Assembly (NCBI RefSeq): GCF_042662125.1
Contig: NZ_JBHSXL010000008.1
Span: forward strand, 176,941-240,940
Length of the DNA: 64,000 nucleotides
Reading direction: 5' to 3'
Origin: Halopenitus salinus
GTDB lineage: Archaea; Halobacteriota; Halobacteria; Halobacteriales; Haloferacaceae
Positions within the stretch are counted from its first letter, which is position 1; each line of letters opens with the position of its first letter. The position numbers were made by a program, and so were the translations under genes. Below the pieces are notes generated by a model that made no database searches, was not told where the DNA came from, and worked only from the letters and a program-made list of their open reading frames with translations. Of the stretch, positions 1 through 8,597 are shown in pieces.

Positions 1-1
1 G

Positions 2-448
2 TCGCTCGCGAGCTTCGTCGCCGACATCGCCGAGGAGACACACGAGCAGGTGGCGGCACTCGAGGACGGGACGAGCGACGACGGAGGCAGCGAGGACGAC
101 GGCGACGACGCTGACGGCGACGGAGGGGACGGTTCCGGGCGAACCGGCACCACGACCGGCGGCGGAAACACGACGTCGGACGGGTCGTCGAACGCGATCA
201 CGGGGTTGCGCCGGGCCCTGGAGGCGGTCGCAGAGAGCGCTCGAGCGGCCGCGGAACGGGCGCGGGCCGGCGAGCGCGGGAACGCCGACCGTCGCCTCGA
301 GACGGTCATCGAGCGGCTCGGTCGGGTGAGCGACCGGCTCGCGGCGGCCGAAGGCGACCTGCCGAATCCGATCGCGCGAGCGAGCGAAAACCGGCTCGAT
401 CAGGCGGGACGTCGGGCCGAGCAGGCCCGCGAGAGCGACGCGCTGTAG
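2..448 (+). CDS. C-terminal part of an acidic, helical haloarchaeal protein (5' truncated)
   Basis: The reading frame is open from base 2 (SLASFVADIAEETHEQ...), so the gene begins before the window and only about 148 C-terminal residues are present. The visible part has a Gly/Asp-rich low-complexity linker (about residues 20-60 of the fragment) followed by an Ala/Arg/Glu-rich stretch with heptad-like spacing that is probably a coiled coil. No catalytic motif is visible and I do not recognise the family. The GTG at base 50 is internal and is not the likely start. Confidence 0.6.
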   Translation, partial: SLASFVADIAEETHEQVAALEDGTSDDGGSEDDGDDADGDGGDGSGRTGTTTGGGNTTSDGSSNAITGLRRALEAVAESARAAAERARAGERGNADRRLETVIERLGRVSDRLAAAEGDLPNPIARASENRLDQAGRRAEQARESDAL

Positions 449-485
449 CGGATGCCCGGGGATCAACCGGACGTGGCACCGCCGC

Positions 486-707
486 TCACGCGTGTTCGAT
501 CTCGACGTGCCACTCGTCGTCGGCCACCTGCGTCGTCTCGTAGGTGAACCCGCGGCGATCGAGCACGTCGTAGAGGGGTTCCGGCTCGAAGCCGTTGATC
601 AGCGTCAGTCGCTCGTCGGGGTCGAGGTCCGAAAGGGCCTCCTGGATGCGGTCGAAGGGCGGGTCCTCCGGATCGCGAACGTCGAGTCTGCGTTCGTGAA
701 CGCTCAT
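486..707 (-). CDS. DUF2249 family protein (first of a pair)
   Basis: A small 73-residue protein that reads MSVHERRLDVRDPEDPPFDR and ends WHVEIEHA. The opening LDVR-D-PP-F pattern, the central ERLTLINGFEPEPLYDVL segment and the length match DUF2249, a TusA-like small fold often found next to redox or denitrification genes in haloarchaea; its biochemical role is unknown. The ATG at 707 is chosen because upstream in-frame sequence is Arg-rich non-homologous read-through. A second DUF2249 gene lies 86 bp upstream in the same direction, so the two may be co-transcribed. Confidence 0.8.
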   Translation of the reverse strand: MSVHERRLDVRDPEDPPFDRIQEALSDLDPDERLTLINGFEPEPLYDVLDRRGFTYETTQVADDEWHVEIEHA

Positions 708-793
708 CGAGCGTCGATACGGACGGACCGCAGGTGACGATTCCCTCGAATATGTTCGATCGACGGTCAGGACACGCCGATCCCGTTTCGGCG

Positions 794-1024
794 TCACTCC
801 CGCTTCGGGAACTCCGCGCGGAACTCGTCCGCGGCCTCGCGGGTGACGGCGTACCCCTCCTCGTCGAAAGCCTCGACCTCGGCCGCCATCTCGTAGAACA
901 GCGGCTTCGGCTCGTGGTCGTTGACGATCGTCAGCGTCTCGCCGGGCTCCATCGCGGCGAACGCGTCGTGTATCCTGTCGTGTCGATCGACCGGCGGAAC
1001 GTCACGGACGTCGAGCGTTGGCAT
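794..1024 (-). CDS. DUF2249 family protein (second of a pair)
   Basis: A 76-residue protein beginning MPTLDVRDVPPVDRHDRIHD with the family signature GETLTIVNDHEPKPLFYEM, in which a conserved histidine precedes the EPKPL turn; the neighbour at 486-707 has Gly-Phe there instead (NGFEPEPL). The ATG at 1024 is preferred over one nine codons upstream because homology begins there. DUF2249 domains are proposed small-ligand or redox-associated proteins, but function is not established. The two adjacent paralogues probably arose by duplication and form a two-gene unit. Confidence 0.8.
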   Translation of the reverse strand: MPTLDVRDVPPVDRHDRIHDAFAAMEPGETLTIVNDHEPKPLFYEMAAEVEAFDEEGYAVTREAADEFRAEFPKRE

Positions 1025-1151
1025 ACACTGGCGGATCGGGGGCGGGGACACCTGCGTCTTCAGGCGAACGTATTCGGGGGCGAGACGCGGGTCGGAGCCG
1101 GCGCGCTCGGGGGACCCACCGCTCGAGGAGCGGAGCGAACTCGAACCCGAC

Positions 1152-1388
1152 TCAGGCCGGCGTCGAGACGCCCCATCGGACGCGGTCCCACAGGCGCTCG
1201 TAGGCGTAGTAGGTCCCGGTCTTCACGACGTTCGCGAGGAGGCCGATGTTCACGGCGTCGTCGAGATCGCCGACGACGAGCCACGCGATACAGACGGTGA
1301 TCGCCACCATGAGGAGCCGGTAACAGAGGGTCTTGGCGAGCGCTCGACGACGCGAGTGAACGGCGGTTCGCGAGAGTCCCCCGGGCAT
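1152..1388 (-). CDS. DUF2061 family membrane protein
   Basis: A 78-residue protein with the DUF2061 signature: an Arg-rich start (SRRRALAKTLCYRLLM), a first membrane helix at about residues 22-41, and a second amphipathic/hydrophobic stretch containing NIGLLANVVKTGTYYAYERL before a basic WDRVRWG tail. The family is widespread in bacteria and archaea and is a two-helix inner-membrane protein of unknown function. It is monocistronic; the 130 bp upstream run to the divergent Nudix gene and contain AT-rich promoter-like sequence (around 1420-1470). Confidence 0.8.
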   Translation of the reverse strand: MPGGLSRTAVHSRRRALAKTLCYRLLMVAITVCIAWLVVGDLDDAVNIGLLANVVKTGTYYAYERLWDRVRWGVSTPA

Positions 1389-1518
1389 CGACCGGACGTT
1401 TCGGGAGCGAGGACTTATAGATAACCGATAGTGCGAACCTTTCCAACCGTTAGTTACTGTTTTTAGTTACACCGCGGGTGCAGACGGTTTATCACGGCGC
1501 TCGACCGATCGGGGATCG

Positions 1519-2064
1519 ATGACTGGACTCACCTGGAAGACGACCGGAGGCGGGATCGACTACACGTGTCCGGGCTTCGACGTCCGGCGCGACGAGGTCC
1601 GGTTTCCGGACGGGACGGAGGGCGAGTACCACTACCTTGAGGAGCCCCCGGCGGTGGTGATCCTGCCGTTCACGCCGGCGGGCGAGGTCGTCGTGATAGA
1701 CGAGTGGCGCCAGGCGGTGGGGCGGGTCAACCGCGGGCTTCCCGCGGGCTCGATGGAGCCGGGCGACGACGGGGACCTCGAGGCGGCCGCGGCCCGCGAG
1801 CTGGCCGAGGAGACCGGCTACGCGGCCGACGGCTTCGAGCCGCTTCTCGACGTCGAGCCGTCGAACGGCGTCTCGAACTCGAGACACCAGCACGTCCTCG
1901 CGCGGGGGTGCGAGCCGACGGCGGAACGCGACCTCGATCACGACGAGTCGATCGCGGTCGAGGTCGTCGCGTACGACGACCTGCTCTCGGACGTCGTCGA
2001 CGGCCGGATCGACGACGGGCGCACGGTCACGGCGGTGACGTACCACGAGTTGATCACCCGGTAG
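1519..2064 (+). CDS. Nudix hydrolase, ADP-ribose pyrophosphatase-like
   Basis: A 181-residue cytoplasmic hydrolase expected to cleave nucleoside diphosphates linked to another moiety, probably ADP-ribose or a nucleotide sugar. The Nudix box G-x5-E-x7-REUXEE-x-GU is visible from about residue 75 as GSMEPGDDGDLEAAAARELA followed by EETGY. It is preceded by the strand PAVVILPFTPAGEVVVIDEW typical of NudF-like enzymes. The acidic insertion DDGD inside the box is consistent with a haloarchaeal protein. Substrate cannot be determined from sequence. It stands alone between the divergent DUF2061 gene and a co-directional CPBP protease. Confidence 0.85.
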   Translation: MTGLTWKTTGGGIDYTCPGFDVRRDEVRFPDGTEGEYHYLEEPPAVVILPFTPAGEVVVIDEWRQAVGRVNRGLPAGSMEPGDDGDLEAAAARELAEETGYAADGFEPLLDVEPSNGVSNSRHQHVLARGCEPTAERDLDHDESIAVEVVAYDDLLSDVVDGRIDDGRTVTAVTYHELITR

Positions 2065-2130
2065 CAGCACGTCGACACTCGGCGTACCGGTGTGCCAACA
2101 GTTTTCCTCGTCCGCCGCCAACCCGCGTGC

Positions 2131-2982
2131 ATGTCGAGCCACGTCGGTGGACGAACCGCGCTGATCGCCGCCGTCGCGATCGTCGTCGCGATCGGATTGG
2201 GTGCCGGCGGCCTCCTCCTCGGGTTCCTCCTCACGCTCGTCGGAGGGGTCGTCTTGACCCTGATCGGGATCGAAGTCACTCCCTCTTTGGGGATCGTCTT
2301 GAGCCTCGTGTTCGTCCAGGGGGTCGGCTGTGCGGGCGTGGCGCTCGCGTACGTCCAGGTGCAACCGGAGATTCGGCCGGTCCTCCGCGAGCGTCTCGGG
2401 GTCCCGATCGACGCGACCCGCTTTTCGATCGGCGCCTCCGTCCCGAACCTCCGCGAAGCCCTCGTCGTCGCGGGAGGGTACGTGCTGGCGTTCGCGGGGG
2501 CGCTCGCCGGCGCGTTCGCGATCACGGCCTACCAAGCGCTCTCCGGAACGAGCCTCGAGACCGGGACGAACCAGGCCGCCCAGATCGGCATGGAGAACCC
2601 CGAGGTCCTCCTGCTTCTCATCCCCGCGTCGATCCTCCTCATCGGCCCCGGCGAGGAACTGCTGTTTCGCGGCGTCGTCCAGGGCCGGCTCCGGGAGGTC
2701 TTCTCGCCGGTGACGGCCATCGTGGCCACGAGCGTCGTCTTCGCGGGCCTCCACTGGTTCGCGCTCACCGGCGGCTCCGCGACGGGCAACCTCGTGAGCA
2801 TCGGCGTGTTGATCGTCCCGAGCCTCGTCTTCGGGGCCAGCTACGAGTACACCGGAAACGTCGTGGTCCCCGCGCTCATCCACGGCGTCTACAACGCGAC
2901 CCTGTTCACGCTATTGTACGTCACGATCGCGTACGCGGACGCGATTCCGGGAGGGATCGCGATGGCCGCCGCGGCGTTTTGA
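2131..2982 (+). CDS. CPBP (Abi/CAAX-type) intramembrane metalloprotease
   Basis: A 283-residue polytopic membrane protein with about seven to eight hydrophobic segments. Diagnostic motifs of the CPBP family are present in order: EELLFRGVVQGRL (motif 1, glutamate pair and arginine), FAGLHW (motif 2 histidine), and HGVYN (motif 4 histidine). Family members are glutamyl-type membrane proteases used in CAAX processing, bacteriocin immunity or signalling; the substrate here is unknown. The ATG at 2131 is chosen because the preceding 13 in-frame codons overlap a promoter-like spacer. It is convergent with the phosphogluconate dehydrogenase gene. Confidence 0.85.
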   Translation: MSSHVGGRTALIAAVAIVVAIGLGAGGLLLGFLLTLVGGVVLTLIGIEVTPSLGIVLSLVFVQGVGCAGVALAYVQVQPEIRPVLRERLGVPIDATRFSIGASVPNLREALVVAGGYVLAFAGALAGAFAITAYQALSGTSLETGTNQAAQIGMENPEVLLLLIPASILLIGPGEELLFRGVVQGRLREVFSPVTAIVATSVVFAGLHWFALTGGSATGNLVSIGVLIVPSLVFGASYEYTGNVVVPALIHGVYNATLFTLLYVTIAYADAIPGGIAMAAAAF

Positions 2983-3053
2983 GGCGGCGGCCGTCGACCT
3001 CCGCCACCCGCCGAACGGCACGGCGATCGGGGAGAAAACATCCTCGTCGGGCG

Positions 3054-3962
3054 TCACTCCCGCCGTTTGACCTCGTGTCGGCCGAATCCGTACCGCAGCC
3101 GGTTGGCGAGCCGCCGCGAGAACCGTCCCTCGTTTCGCGAGTCGAACCGCTCGGCGAGCGCGTCGTAGATGAGCGGGACCGGAACCTCCTGTTCGAGGGC
3201 CTCCTGAACCGTCCAGGTTCCCGTCGAGCCGCCGGCGACGTGGTCGGCGACGTCTCCGAGGTCCGAGCCCTCCTCGCGGAACGCCTCCTCACACAGCTCG
3301 AGGAGCCACGAGCGGACGACCGCGCCGTTGTTCCACGTGCGCGCGATGGACTCCATGTCGAGGTCGAAGCGGCCGTCGTGAAGCAGCTCGAAGCCCTCGC
3401 CGTAGGCCTGCATCAGCGCGTACTCGACGCCGTTGTGAACCATCTTGACGTAGTGGCCGGAGCCCGACTCGCCCATCCGATCGTGGCCGTCCGGGCCGGT
3501 GGCGACGGCGTCGAGGACGGGCGTCATCGCCTCGTAGGCCCACTCGGGGCCGCCGACCATGAGCGAGAAACCCGCCTCGGCGCTGGCGGGGCCGCCGGAG
3601 GTGCCACAGTCGAGGTAGGCGGCGTCGGTCGCTCCGGCCCGGCGCATCGACGCCTCGAAGTGTGAGTTGCCGCCGTCGACGACCACGTCGTCGCCGTCGA
3701 GGCGGGGCTCGAGGTCCTCGAGCGTGGCGTCAACGGGGTCGCCGGCCGGCACCATGAGCCAGATCCGCTTTCCGTCCTCGCGTCCCGAATCGAGGCGGTC
3801 ACACAGGTCGTCGACGGAGTCGGCCGGCTCCGCGCCGGCCTCCGCGGCCGCGGCGGTCGCCTCCGCCGAGAGGTCGAAGGCGACCACGTCGTGGCCCGCA
3901 TCGAGGCAGCGATCGACGACGATCCGTCCCATCCGGCCCAAGCCGATGACGCCAAGGTGCAT
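3054..3962 (-). CDS. gndA: 6-phosphogluconate dehydrogenase (short, decarboxylating form)
   Basis: A 302-residue enzyme predicted to oxidise and decarboxylate 6-phosphogluconate to ribulose 5-phosphate for the oxidative pentose phosphate route. The N-terminal Rossmann loop is GVIGLGRMGRIV (residues 4-15); the substrate motif DGGNSHFEAS and the catalytic region KMVHNGVEYALMQAYGEG (Lys and His-Asn) are intact. At about 300 residues it belongs to the short YqeC-like type, as in other haloarchaea, not the 470-residue type. It lies downstream of pstSCA on the same strand, with 147 bp between, in the position normally taken by pstB. Confidence 0.9.
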   Translation of the reverse strand: MHLGVIGLGRMGRIVVDRCLDAGHDVVAFDLSAEATAAAAEAGAEPADSVDDLCDRLDSGREDGKRIWLMVPAGDPVDATLEDLEPRLDGDDVVVDGGNSHFEASMRRAGATDAAYLDCGTSGGPASAEAGFSLMVGGPEWAYEAMTPVLDAVATGPDGHDRMGESGSGHYVKMVHNGVEYALMQAYGEGFELLHDGRFDLDMESIARTWNNGAVVRSWLLELCEEAFREEGSDLGDVADHVAGGSTGTWTVQEALEQEVPVPLIYDALAERFDSRNEGRFSRRLANRLRYGFGRHEVKRRE

Positions 3963-4109
3963 ACGCGTCGAATCACGAGGACGGGCCCTATTGGTTGCGA
4001 TCGGCGACGAGAGGGGATTCGGCGACGAAAAACGAGCGGGGGCCGTCGGCGACGAGAACGATCGGCGACGAGAGGGGGTATCGCCGGAGAGTCGGGACGG
4101 ACCGGCCGT

Positions 4110-5090
4110 CTAGACGTCCCGACGCTGGTACCGGTTGCGAAGCAGGATCGCGGTGGCGTTGAGAAGCAGCATCATCGCGAGCAGCACGACGACGCCGGCG
4201 GCGACCACGCCGTAGCGGAACTCGGGTTGGGGCCGCGCACGCCAGTTGTAGATCTGCATCGGCATCGCGCTGACGCTGTCGAAGAGCGTCGTGGGGACGC
4301 TGAAGACGCTCGTGGCGGCGCCGATCATGATGAGCGGCGCGGTCTCGCCGATCGCGCGCCCGAGCGCGAGGATCGTCCCGGTGAGAATGCCGGGCAGCGC
4401 CTGCGGGAGCGTGACGTTCTTGAGCGTCTGCCACTCGCTCGCGCCCATGCCGCGGCTGGCCTGTCTGTAGGAGTCGGGGACCGCCCGCAGCGCCTCCTGG
4501 GAGGAGACGATGACGATGGGCAACACGAGCAGTCCGACCGTGAGCCCGCCCACGAGAACGATCCCGCTCTCGAGGCCGATCCCGCGGACGAAGACGGCCA
4601 GTCCGAGCAGTCCGTAGACGACCGAGGGAACGCCGGCGAGGTTCGCGATGTTGATCCGGACGAGCCGGGTGACCCGGTTTTCGGGCGCGTACTCCTCCAA
4701 GTAGATCGCCGCGCCGATCCCGATGGGGAAGACGGCGAAGATCATCACGGAGAGGATGAGGAGCGAGCCGACGATGGGCGCGAGGAAGCCGGCCTCCGCG
4801 GGGGTCCGCGAGGGCAGGCTCGTGAGGAACTGCCAGTCGACCCACGACCCGTGTTCGGGATCGAGGATCGAGAAGGCGTCGACGGCGACGTACGCGAGGA
4901 GGATGGCCATCATCGCGATCCCGGAGATCGCCGCGATCAACAGGATCGCCGCGAACGACCGGTCGCGAAGCGACCGGTAGAGCGGCTCCCAGCCGCTCTC
5001 GCGGAAGGGGTTGTCGCCGGGCTCGGAGCCGGAGTCGGAGCCGGCAGCGGGCCCGTTCCCGGCGCCTCCCGCATCGACCTCGGCGCTCAT
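4110..5090 (-). CDS. pstA: Phosphate ABC transporter permease PstA
   Basis: A 326-residue permease of the high-affinity phosphate importer. After an acidic, glycine-rich cytoplasmic N-terminus (residues 1-30) there are six predicted membrane segments. The permease EAA-loop that contacts the ATPase reads SRGMGASEWQTLKNVTLPQA, and LGRAIGETAPLIMIGAA is the PstA/PstC-type helix. The ATG at 5090 overlaps the pstC stop by 4 bp (ATGA), indicating translational coupling. No ATPase gene (pstB) or phoU follows; the next gene is gndA. Confidence 0.93.
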   Translation of the reverse strand: MSAEVDAGGAGNGPAAGSDSGSEPGDNPFRESGWEPLYRSLRDRSFAAILLIAAISGIAMMAILLAYVAVDAFSILDPEHGSWVDWQFLTSLPSRTPAEAGFLAPIVGSLLILSVMIFAVFPIGIGAAIYLEEYAPENRVTRLVRINIANLAGVPSVVYGLLGLAVFVRGIGLESGIVLVGGLTVGLLVLPIVIVSSQEALRAVPDSYRQASRGMGASEWQTLKNVTLPQALPGILTGTILALGRAIGETAPLIMIGAATSVFSVPTTLFDSVSAMPMQIYNWRARPQPEFRYGVVAAGVVVLLAMMLLLNATAILLRNRYQRRDV

Positions 5091-6031
5091 CGGTACTCCT
5101 CCCGGAGCCGGTCGCGAATGACCTCGGCGCCGATGTTGAGGCTGAAGGTGAACACGAACAGGACGAGCCCGAGCGCGAACATCGAGTAGTAGGCGGGCGT
5201 CCCGCCGCCGCCCTCGGCGTGTGCGACGTTCACCATCGCGGCCGTGATCGTCTCGCTCGACTGCATCAGGTTCTGATCGATCTCGAGGATGCTCAACATC
5301 CGCGGCGTCTGGCCGGCCGCGACGGTGACGGCCATGGTCTCGCCGATCGCCCGCGAGAGCGCGAGCACGAACGACGAGAAGATTCCGGAGACGGCCGCGG
5401 GGACGACGACGCGAACGGAGGTGTCGAACTTGGTGGATCCGAGCCCGTAGGCGGCCTCTCGGAGGTCGTCGGGGACCGCCGACAGGGCGTCCTCGGAGAT
5501 CGACGAAACCATCGGGATGATCATCACGCCGACGACGATCGACGCCGAGAGCGCGTTGAACGTGCTCACGGGCAGCCCGATCCGCTCGAGGAAGGGCGTG
5601 ATGTAGACGAGTGCGAAGTAGCCGTAGACGATGGTCGGGATCCCCGCGAGGATCTCGAGTGCGGGTTTGAGCACCGAGCGCACGCGCTCGCTTGCGAACT
5701 CCGAGAGGTAAAGCGCCGCGGCGAGTCCGGTCGGCAGCGCGATGATCGCGGAGACCACGGTGATGAGGATCGTCCCGCTGAGAAGCGGGAGGACGCCGAA
5801 CTTGTACTCGCCGCCGCCGGTCAACTGCGTCGGCTTCCACTCGGTGCCGGTCAGGAAGTCGACGACGGGAACCTGCGCGAAGAAGGTCGTCGCGTCCTTG
5901 AACAGCGTGAGGATGATGCCGAGGGTGATCAACACGGTGGCGACCGCACACACGAGGAAGACCCCCTTGACGGCCCGTCCGATCCGCCGCTCGCGGTCGG
6001 AGCGTTCGCCGATCGCGGGACTGGTCGTCAT
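5087..6031 (-). CDS. pstC: Phosphate ABC transporter permease PstC
   Basis: A 314-residue membrane permease partnering PstA. Six hydrophobic helices are visible, the first at about residues 22-44, followed by the long external loop typical of PstC (TGTEWKPTQLTGGGEYKFG). The cytoplasmic EAA-like loop AAYGLGSTKFDTSVRVVVPA and the LALSRAIGETMAVTVAAG helix are conserved. It sits 4 bp after the pstS stop codon and overlaps pstA by 4 bp, so the three genes form one transcript. Confidence 0.93.
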   Translation of the reverse strand: MTTSPAIGERSDRERRIGRAVKGVFLVCAVATVLITLGIILTLFKDATTFFAQVPVVDFLTGTEWKPTQLTGGGEYKFGVLPLLSGTILITVVSAIIALPTGLAAALYLSEFASERVRSVLKPALEILAGIPTIVYGYFALVYITPFLERIGLPVSTFNALSASIVVGVMIIPMVSSISEDALSAVPDDLREAAYGLGSTKFDTSVRVVVPAAVSGIFSSFVLALSRAIGETMAVTVAAGQTPRMLSILEIDQNLMQSSETITAAMVNVAHAEGGGGTPAYYSMFALGLVLFVFTFSLNIGAEVIRDRLREEYR

Positions 6032-6035
6032 CGGA

Positions 6036-7013
6036 TCACTCGCTTACCGCGTCGTCGATCTTCGCGAGGTTGTTCTCGATCTCGTCGTCGTTCATCGGGA
6101 CGTAGCCGATGTCGTCGGCGACGATCGACTGGTCGCCGGTCAGTTCGATGGCGAACCGCATGAACGGCTCGAGTGCCGGGTTCTCCGTAAGCTTGTTGCC
6201 GTTGACGTACCAGAAGATCGGCCGCGAGAGCGGGTACTCGCCGGTCGAGGCGGCCTCCAAGCTCGGTGCCGTACAGCCGTTTCCGCCGTCGACGTCGAGC
6301 GCCTTCACCTGATCCTGATTGTTCGTGTAGTAGGAGAAGGGGAGGTACCCGTGGGCGTACTCGCTCCCCTCGACGCCGGAGGCGATGATGTCGTCCTGTT
6401 CGGTCCCCTCGAAGTCGTCGCGGATCCGGCGGAACTTCCCGATGACCTCCTCGGTCCAGTAGTCGAAGGTCCCGCTCGTGGTGGCGGGCCCGTACAGCTC
6501 GAAGGGTTCGTCGGGCCAGTCCGAATTGACGTCCGACCACAGCTCGTTTTCGGCCTCGGGGTCCCAGATCTGTCCGAGCTCGTCGATCGTCATGCAGTCG
6601 ACCCAGTCGGCCTCGTTGTTGACGATGGCCGTCAAGGCGTCGCCGGCACACTGGATCTCGATCGGCTCGAAGCCGTTCTCGCGACACCGCTCGACCTCCT
6701 CCTCGAGGATGGGCCGCGAGGCGCCGTTGATGTCGCTGTCGCCGGGGATGAAGAACTGCTCGAAGCCGCCGGTCGATCCGTCCGAGGAGACGGAGATGTT
6801 CACGTCGTCGGTCTCGCGCTGGTACTCCTCGGCGACGGCCTCCGAAAGCGGGAACACGGTACTGCTGCCCGTGATCCGGATCTCGCGATCCTCGCCGCCG
6901 CCCAGACAACCGGCGAGGCCGAACGTCGCAGCCGCCCCTGCGGTGGTGAGGAATCGTCGACGCGTTCCGGTCGAAACGCGATCGCCGCGGTTGGACACGT
7001 CCATCACTCCCAT
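6036..7013 (-). CDS. pstS: Phosphate-binding lipoprotein PstS
   Basis: A 325-residue extracytoplasmic phosphate-binding protein. The N-terminus carries a twin-arginine signal (TRRRFLTTAG) ending in a lipobox AGC, so it is predicted to be exported folded by Tat and anchored by lipid on Cys. The mature domain starts with ITGSSTVFPLSEAVAEEY, the phosphate-binding GSST loop, and has SDGSTGGFEQF and TSGTFDYWTEEV, both conserved in PstS. The ATG at 7013 follows an in-frame TTG. Expression is probably phosphate-regulated; the upstream region is unusually AT-rich. Confidence 0.92.
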   Translation of the reverse strand: MGVMDVSNRGDRVSTGTRRRFLTTAGAAATFGLAGCLGGGEDREIRITGSSTVFPLSEAVAEEYQRETDDVNISVSSDGSTGGFEQFFIPGDSDINGASRPILEEEVERCRENGFEPIEIQCAGDALTAIVNNEADWVDCMTIDELGQIWDPEAENELWSDVNSDWPDEPFELYGPATTSGTFDYWTEEVIGKFRRIRDDFEGTEQDDIIASGVEGSEYAHGYLPFSYYTNNQDQVKALDVDGGNGCTAPSLEAASTGEYPLSRPIFWYVNGNKLTENPALEPFMRFAIELTGDQSIVADDIGYVPMNDDEIENNLAKIDDAVSE

Positions 7014-7021
7014 CAACTCGA

Positions 7022-7092
7022 GTGAAAGGGATGAACGCTACTATTAGCGGTATCTATTCGATATAGAGGTATATAGAGATATATAGTCGCGA
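7022..7092 (-). promoter_or_regulatory. AT-rich promoter region of pstS-pstC-pstA
   Basis: Between pstS (leftward) and the end of hisS there is an AT-rich block with repeated TATA-like words (GATATAGAGGTATATAGAG at about 7060-7078). Its contrast with the high-G+C surroundings and its position just before pstS support a TBP/TFB promoter, possibly with overlapping sites for phosphate control. No specific operator can be assigned. Confidence 0.55.
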
Positions 7093-7112
7093 AGAGTGTG
7101 TGCAGAATCGGC

Positions 7113-8429
7113 CTACTCGTAGTCCTCGTAGGTCGGCCGGCCCGCCTCTGGCGGGAACTCGTCGACGGGCGCCGTCGTCTGGTCGCCGCTTTCCATGTCC
7201 TTGATCGTGACCTCGTCGTTCGCGAGGTCCTGTTCTCCGACGATCACGGTCGTCTCCGCGTTGATCGAGTCGGCGTAACCGAGCTGGCCGCCGAAGCCGC
7301 GGTCGGCGACGTCCGCCTCGACGACGTGGCCGAGATCGCGGAGCTCGCGTGCGATCCGCGCGGCCTCAGCGCGCGTGTCGCCGACGGTGAGCACGTAGTA
7401 GTCCGTCGACAGCTCCTCCGCGGGCCAGACGCCGGCACGTTGACAAAGCAGCTTGAGCGTCGCGTGTCCGGGAGCGACCCCCACGGCCGGGGTGGGCTGG
7501 CCGCCGAAGCTCTCGATCAGGTCGTCGTAGCGTCCGCCGCCGAAGACGGAGCGGGACACCTCGCCGGTCGAGTCGAAACACTCGAAGACGACGCCGGTGT
7601 AGTAATCGAGCCCGCGCGCGGTCGTCAACGAGACCTCACAGAACTCGCCCGCGCCGAAGTCGTCGGCGGCCGCGAGGACGTTCCGCAGGTTCTCGACGGC
7701 GGCCTCGACGTCCGCGCCGCCCGCCTCGGCCACCGCGTCGAGGTCCTCGACCGCGTCGACGCCAGCGATGAGGTCGTCGAAGTCCCGAGCGGTCCCGCGC
7801 TCCAGGCCGGCCTCCGAGAGGAGGGTGAGGTACTCCGCCTCGTCGATCTTCGCGCGCTTGTCGACCGCGCGGATGGCGGCGGCGGCGTCCACCGCGTCGG
7901 GGTCGGCCGCGAGCGCGCGGACCAGCCCGCCGAGGATGTCACGGTGGGAGACGCGGAACTCGAAGTCGTCGCCGGTGAGGCCGAGCCCGGTGAGCGCGTC
8001 CGCCGCGACCGCGAGCACCTCCGCGTCGGCCTCGGGCTCCGCGGACCCGAAGACGTCGATGTTCGTCTGGTAGAACTCGCGGAACCGGCCCTGTTGGACC
8101 TGCTCGTACCGCCAGAACGGGCGCGTCGAGAACCACTTGATCGGCTTCGAGAGCTCCTGGCCGCGCGCGACCACCATGCGCGCGACCGTCGGGGTGAGCT
8201 CCGGGGTCATCGCGACCTCGCGGTCGCCCTTGTCGACGAACGAGTAGAGCTCCTCGACGATCTCCTCGCCGGATTTGTCCGTGTACATCCGGGTGCGCTC
8301 GAGCGCGGGCGTGGCCACCTCGCGGAAGCCGTAGCTGCGGGCGGCGGCCTCCACCGTGTCCGTCACCTCGCGGCGGGCGGACTGCTCGCCCGGGTAGAAG
8401 TCGCGAAACCCCTTCAGTCGGTCGTACAT
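7113..8429 (-). CDS. hisS: Histidyl-tRNA synthetase
   Basis: A 438-residue class II aminoacyl-tRNA synthetase charging tRNA-His in the cytoplasm. It starts MYDRLKGFRDFYPGEQ (HisRS N-terminal KGxRD motif). Class II motif 2 is FWRYEQVQQGRFREFYQ, the histidine-specific loop is ARGLDYYTGVVFECF, and motif 3 is GGGRYDDLIESFGG. The anticodon-binding domain with YYVLTVGD and a terminal acidic tail follows. Length matches archaeal HisRS. It is transcribed leftward upstream of pstS but separated by the AT-rich pst promoter. Confidence 0.95.
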   Translation of the reverse strand: MYDRLKGFRDFYPGEQSARREVTDTVEAAARSYGFREVATPALERTRMYTDKSGEEIVEELYSFVDKGDREVAMTPELTPTVARMVVARGQELSKPIKWFSTRPFWRYEQVQQGRFREFYQTNIDVFGSAEPEADAEVLAVAADALTGLGLTGDDFEFRVSHRDILGGLVRALAADPDAVDAAAAIRAVDKRAKIDEAEYLTLLSEAGLERGTARDFDDLIAGVDAVEDLDAVAEAGGADVEAAVENLRNVLAAADDFGAGEFCEVSLTTARGLDYYTGVVFECFDSTGEVSRSVFGGGRYDDLIESFGGQPTPAVGVAPGHATLKLLCQRAGVWPAEELSTDYYVLTVGDTRAEAARIARELRDLGHVVEADVADRGFGGQLGYADSINAETTVIVGEQDLANDEVTIKDMESGDQTTAPVDEFPPEAGRPTYEDYE

Positions 8430-8597
8430 ACGCCGCGGTTCGGCGAGCGAGCGCTTGAAAGCATCCCTTCGCGGACGGGAACGAACGCCGGGAGGGAGCC
8501 GAGCGGGGAGAACGGGTCGACCGCGGGTCGAAACCCGATCGGGGCCTCGATCGATGGGTCCGCGATCCGCTTTGGCCGATGGGTCGGCGATCGGTCC

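Noticed and set aside
1704..3665. A 653-codon frame opposite and overlapping the Nudix, CPBP and phosphogluconate dehydrogenase genes
   Set aside because: Arg/Gly/Pro-rich read-through typical of high-G+C antisense or shifted frames; three well-supported genes cover the same bases.
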